Source of the DNA: Kingella oralis
GTDB lineage: Bacteria; Pseudomonadota; Gammaproteobacteria; Burkholderiales; Neisseriaceae
NCBI GenBank assembly: GCA_905373195.1
Contig: CAJPSG010000072.1
Span: 1-6,190, forward strand
Direction: 5' to 3'
DNA: 6,190 bases
Under the pieces are notes generated by a model. The model saw only the letters and a program-made list of their open reading frames with translations. It was not told the origin of the DNA and did not search any database. Position numbers and translations under genes: made by a program. Below, in pieces: positions 4,529-6,190 of the stretch. Position 1 is the first letter of the stretch; every line of letters begins with the position of its first letter.

Positions 4529-6025
4529 ATGGCTTTTGAAACCTACCCTTTGCCCAAGGATTTGCCGCGTCCGCCCGAAACGGTGTTGGTGAACATCACG
4601 CCGCAGGAAACGCGCGTGGCGATTTTGGAAGAAAACAATATTTGCGAATTGCATATTGAGCGCAATAGCGAGCATAGCTTGGTGGGCAATATTTATTTGG
4701 GCATTGTGTGCCGTGTGTTGCCTGGAATGCAAAGCGCGTTTGTGGACATCGGCTTGGAGCGGGCGGCGTTTTTGCACATTATGGATATTGTGGAGCAGCG
4801 GCAAAATCCCGAATCCAATCAACGCATTGAACACGTTTTGTTTGAAGGGCAAACGCTGTTGGTGCAAGTGATTAAAGACCCGATTAACAGCAAAGGGGCG
4901 CGGCTTTCCACGCAAATTTCGTTGGCGGGGCGGTTTTTGGTGCATTTGCCGCAGGATGAACACATCGGCATCTCGCAGCGCATTGATAACGAATTTGACC
5001 GCCACACCTTGCGCGAGCGGCTCAACGCGCTGCTGCCTGAAACGGCGTGCCACGGCTACATCATCCGCACCAGCGCGGAAAACGCCAGCGATGCCGAGCT
5101 GCAAGCGGATATTGATTATTTGACTAAGGTGTGGGGCAATATCCAGCATCAGGCGAAAGTGTTGCCACCCGAATCGCTGCTGTATGAAGATTTGCCGCTG
5201 GCGCAGCGGGTGTTGCGCGATATGTTTAACGACAACACGCATGAGATTTTGGTGGATTCGCGGCAAAACTTTGCGCGGATGCTCCATTTTGCCGAGCAAT
5301 ATGTGCAAGGCGCGGTGAACAAATTGCAGCGTTTTCAGGGCGAACGCCCGCTGTTTGAAACGTTTGGCGTGGAAGCCGAAATCAACCGTGCCTTGCAGCC
5401 GCGTGTAAACCTGAATTTCGGCAGCTATTTGATTATTGAAACCACCGAGGCGATGACCACAATCGACGTGAACACAGGCGGATTCGTAGGCGCGCGCAAT
5501 TTTGACGAAACCATCTTCAAAACCAATTTGGAAGCCTGCCACGCCATCGCCCGCGAGCTGCGACTACGCAATTTGGGCGGCATCATCATCATTGATTTTA
5601 TTGACATGATGCTGGAAGAACACCGCGAAGCCGTGTTACAAGAACTCGCCAAAGCATTGAGCTTTGACCGCACGCGCGTTACGCTCAACGGCTTCACGCA
5701 GCTAGGCTTGGTGGAATTAACCCGCAAACGCAGCCGCGAAAGCCTGAAACACATTTTGTGCGAACCCTGCCCCACCTGCCAAGGCAAAGGCAGCCTGAAA
5801 ACCGCGCAAAGCCTGTGCTACGAAATCCAGCGCGAAATTGTGCGCGAAAGCCGCCGTTTTGACGCGCGCGAGTTCCGCATCATCGCCTCGCCCAAAGTGA
5901 TTGATATGTTTTTGGACGAAGAATCACAATCGCTGGCGATGCTGATTGATTTTATTGGCAAGCCGATTTCGCTATCGGTAGAAACAGCTTATACGCAGGA
6001 ACAATACGATATTGTGCTAGTTTAG
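4529..6025 (+). CDS. rng: Ribonuclease G (RNase E/G family endoribonuclease)
   Basis: The 498-residue protein is near the E. coli RNase G length (489) and lacks the long C-terminal scaffold of RNase E, so RNase G is the best call. The family cuts single-stranded AU-rich RNA with a 5'-monophosphate preference; E. coli RNase G matures the 16S rRNA 5' end and degrades some mRNAs. Landmarks: S1 domain (about 45-130, NIYLGIVCRVLPGMQSAFVDIGLERAAFLH), 5'-sensor Arg180-Thr181 (YIIRTSAE), catalytic Asp313 (TIDVNTGGFVG) and Asp356 (IIIIDFIDM), 43 residues apart as in RNase E D303/D346, and the zinc-link CPTCQGKG with Cys414 and Cys417. The N-terminus is about 12 residues longer than E. coli's (MAFETYPLPKDLPRPPE). 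The ATG has only a weak GAG upstream. It is divergent from erpA. An exact DUS is embedded in the coding sequence, and Arg codon use changes midway. Confidence 0.97.
   Translation: MAFETYPLPKDLPRPPETVLVNITPQETRVAILEENNICELHIERNSEHSLVGNIYLGIVCRVLPGMQSAFVDIGLERAAFLHIMDIVEQRQNPESNQRIEHVLFEGQTLLVQVIKDPINSKGARLSTQISLAGRFLVHLPQDEHIGISQRIDNEFDRHTLRERLNALLPETACHGYIIRTSAENASDAELQADIDYLTKVWGNIQHQAKVLPPESLLYEDLPLAQRVLRDMFNDNTHEILVDSRQNFARMLHFAEQYVQGAVNKLQRFQGERPLFETFGVEAEINRALQPRVNLNFGSYLIIETTEAMTTIDVNTGGFVGARNFDETIFKTNLEACHAIARELRLRNLGGIIIIDFIDMMLEEHREAVLQELAKALSFDRTRVTLNGFTQLGLVELTRKRSRESLKHILCEPCPTCQGKGSLKTAQSLCYEIQREIVRESRRFDAREFRIIASPKVIDMFLDEESQSLAMLIDFIGKPISLSVETAYTQEQYDIVLV
5788..5799 (+). repeat. 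DUS, exact, inside rng
   Basis: An exact AGGCAGCCTGAA lies in the rng coding sequence. It encodes Gly421-Ser-Leu-Lys424, immediately after the zinc-link cysteines (CPTCQGKGSLKT). E. coli RNase G has GTVK at the equivalent place, so Ser-Leu is tolerated and probably reflects accommodation of the uptake sequence. Confidence 0.9.
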
Positions 6026-6053
6026 TTTAACGGTTTGACTGGCTTGATATTTG

Positions 6054-6065
6054 AGGCAGCCTGAA
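6054..6065 (+). repeat. DUS, exact, downstream of rng
   Basis: An exact AGGCAGCCTGAA lies 28 bases after the rng stop. No opposed copy lies within the rest of the window and no T-tract follows, so it does not form a recognisable rng terminator by itself. No clear terminator for rng is seen in 6026-6190. Confidence 0.9.
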
Positions 6066-6166
6066 ACCGCATTTAGCGCAGCGAAAAACAAATCGGCACG
6101 GCTCGGAACGGCTATGATTTGCTGCCCAATCCCGCCCCCATCCCGTGCATCATCTTTTGCCAGCGC

Positions 6167-6186
6167 ACGGCTTGCCAGCAAGCCGT
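6167..6186. repeat. Palindrome ACGGCTTGC-CA-GCAAGCCGT at window edge
   Basis: Nine-base arms (6167-6175, 6178-6186) are perfectly complementary around CA. The sequence runs into gtaggg at the window end, the same hexamer that leads the hairpin at 357-379, so this may be the start of a dispersed intergenic repeat cut by the window. It could contribute to rng termination, but no T-tract is visible before the edge. Confidence 0.5.
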
Positions 6187-6190
6187 AGGG

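Noticed and set aside
4469..5542. 357-codon open frame on the minus strand opposite rng
   Set aside because: It lies almost wholly antisense to a certain rng gene. Its translation is rich in His, Gln, Arg and Phe with no recognisable domain, as expected of a shadow frame of GC-rich coding sequence.
6023..6190. Minus-strand frame open from the window edge to a stop at about 6023
   Set aside because: Fifty-odd codons without a stop is weak evidence, the frame reads through a perfect palindrome and a DUS, and no family is recognisable. It could be the end of a gene beyond 6190 but cannot be supported.

Overview
The window looks like an ordinary chromosomal housekeeping segment of a naturally transformable Neisseriaceae bacterium, most likely Kingella or a close relative. 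The strongest evidence is a repeated 12-mer, AGGCAGCCTGAA (reverse TTCAGGCTGCCT). I count ten exact copies and six more with one mismatch in 6.2 kb, where chance predicts essentially none. It matches the Kingella-type dialect of the DNA uptake sequence (DUS). The proteins agree: PyrD, PNPase, ErpA and RNase G are all recognisable proteobacterial orthologues of normal length.

Layout from left to right. Positions 1-462 hold no convincing gene; they are a cluster of DUS copies, DUS inverted repeats and two other small palindromes. pyrD (quinone-dependent dihydroorotate dehydrogenase) lies at 463-1464 on the minus strand. A 110-base gap follows, with a clear intrinsic terminator for pnp made of two opposed DUS copies plus a T-tract. 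pnp (polynucleotide phosphorylase) is at 1575-3722, minus strand. Next is a gap of about 190 bases containing the pnp leader and a perfect 18-bp DUS inverted repeat just past the erpA stop. erpA (A-type Fe-S carrier) is at 3911-4258, minus strand. A 270-base divergent intergenic region separates erpA from rng (ribonuclease G) at 4529-6025, plus strand. The last 165 bases hold a lone DUS and a short palindrome at the window edge.

The divergent erpA-rng region is the most interesting part for regulation. It contains an 8-bp-arm dyad over a candidate erpA -35, a perfect -10 hexamer facing rng, and a long imperfect hairpin followed by a T-rich tract in the rng leader that could be an attenuator or an autoregulatory element.

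Functionally, pnp and rng both act in RNA processing and decay, pyrD in de novo pyrimidine synthesis, and erpA in Fe-S cluster delivery. Apart from strand and adjacency nothing ties them into one system; the terminators suggest mostly independent transcripts. I found no mobile element, CRISPR array, tRNA, rRNA or novel multi-gene system. The unusual content lies in the DUS architecture and the candidate regulatory structures.
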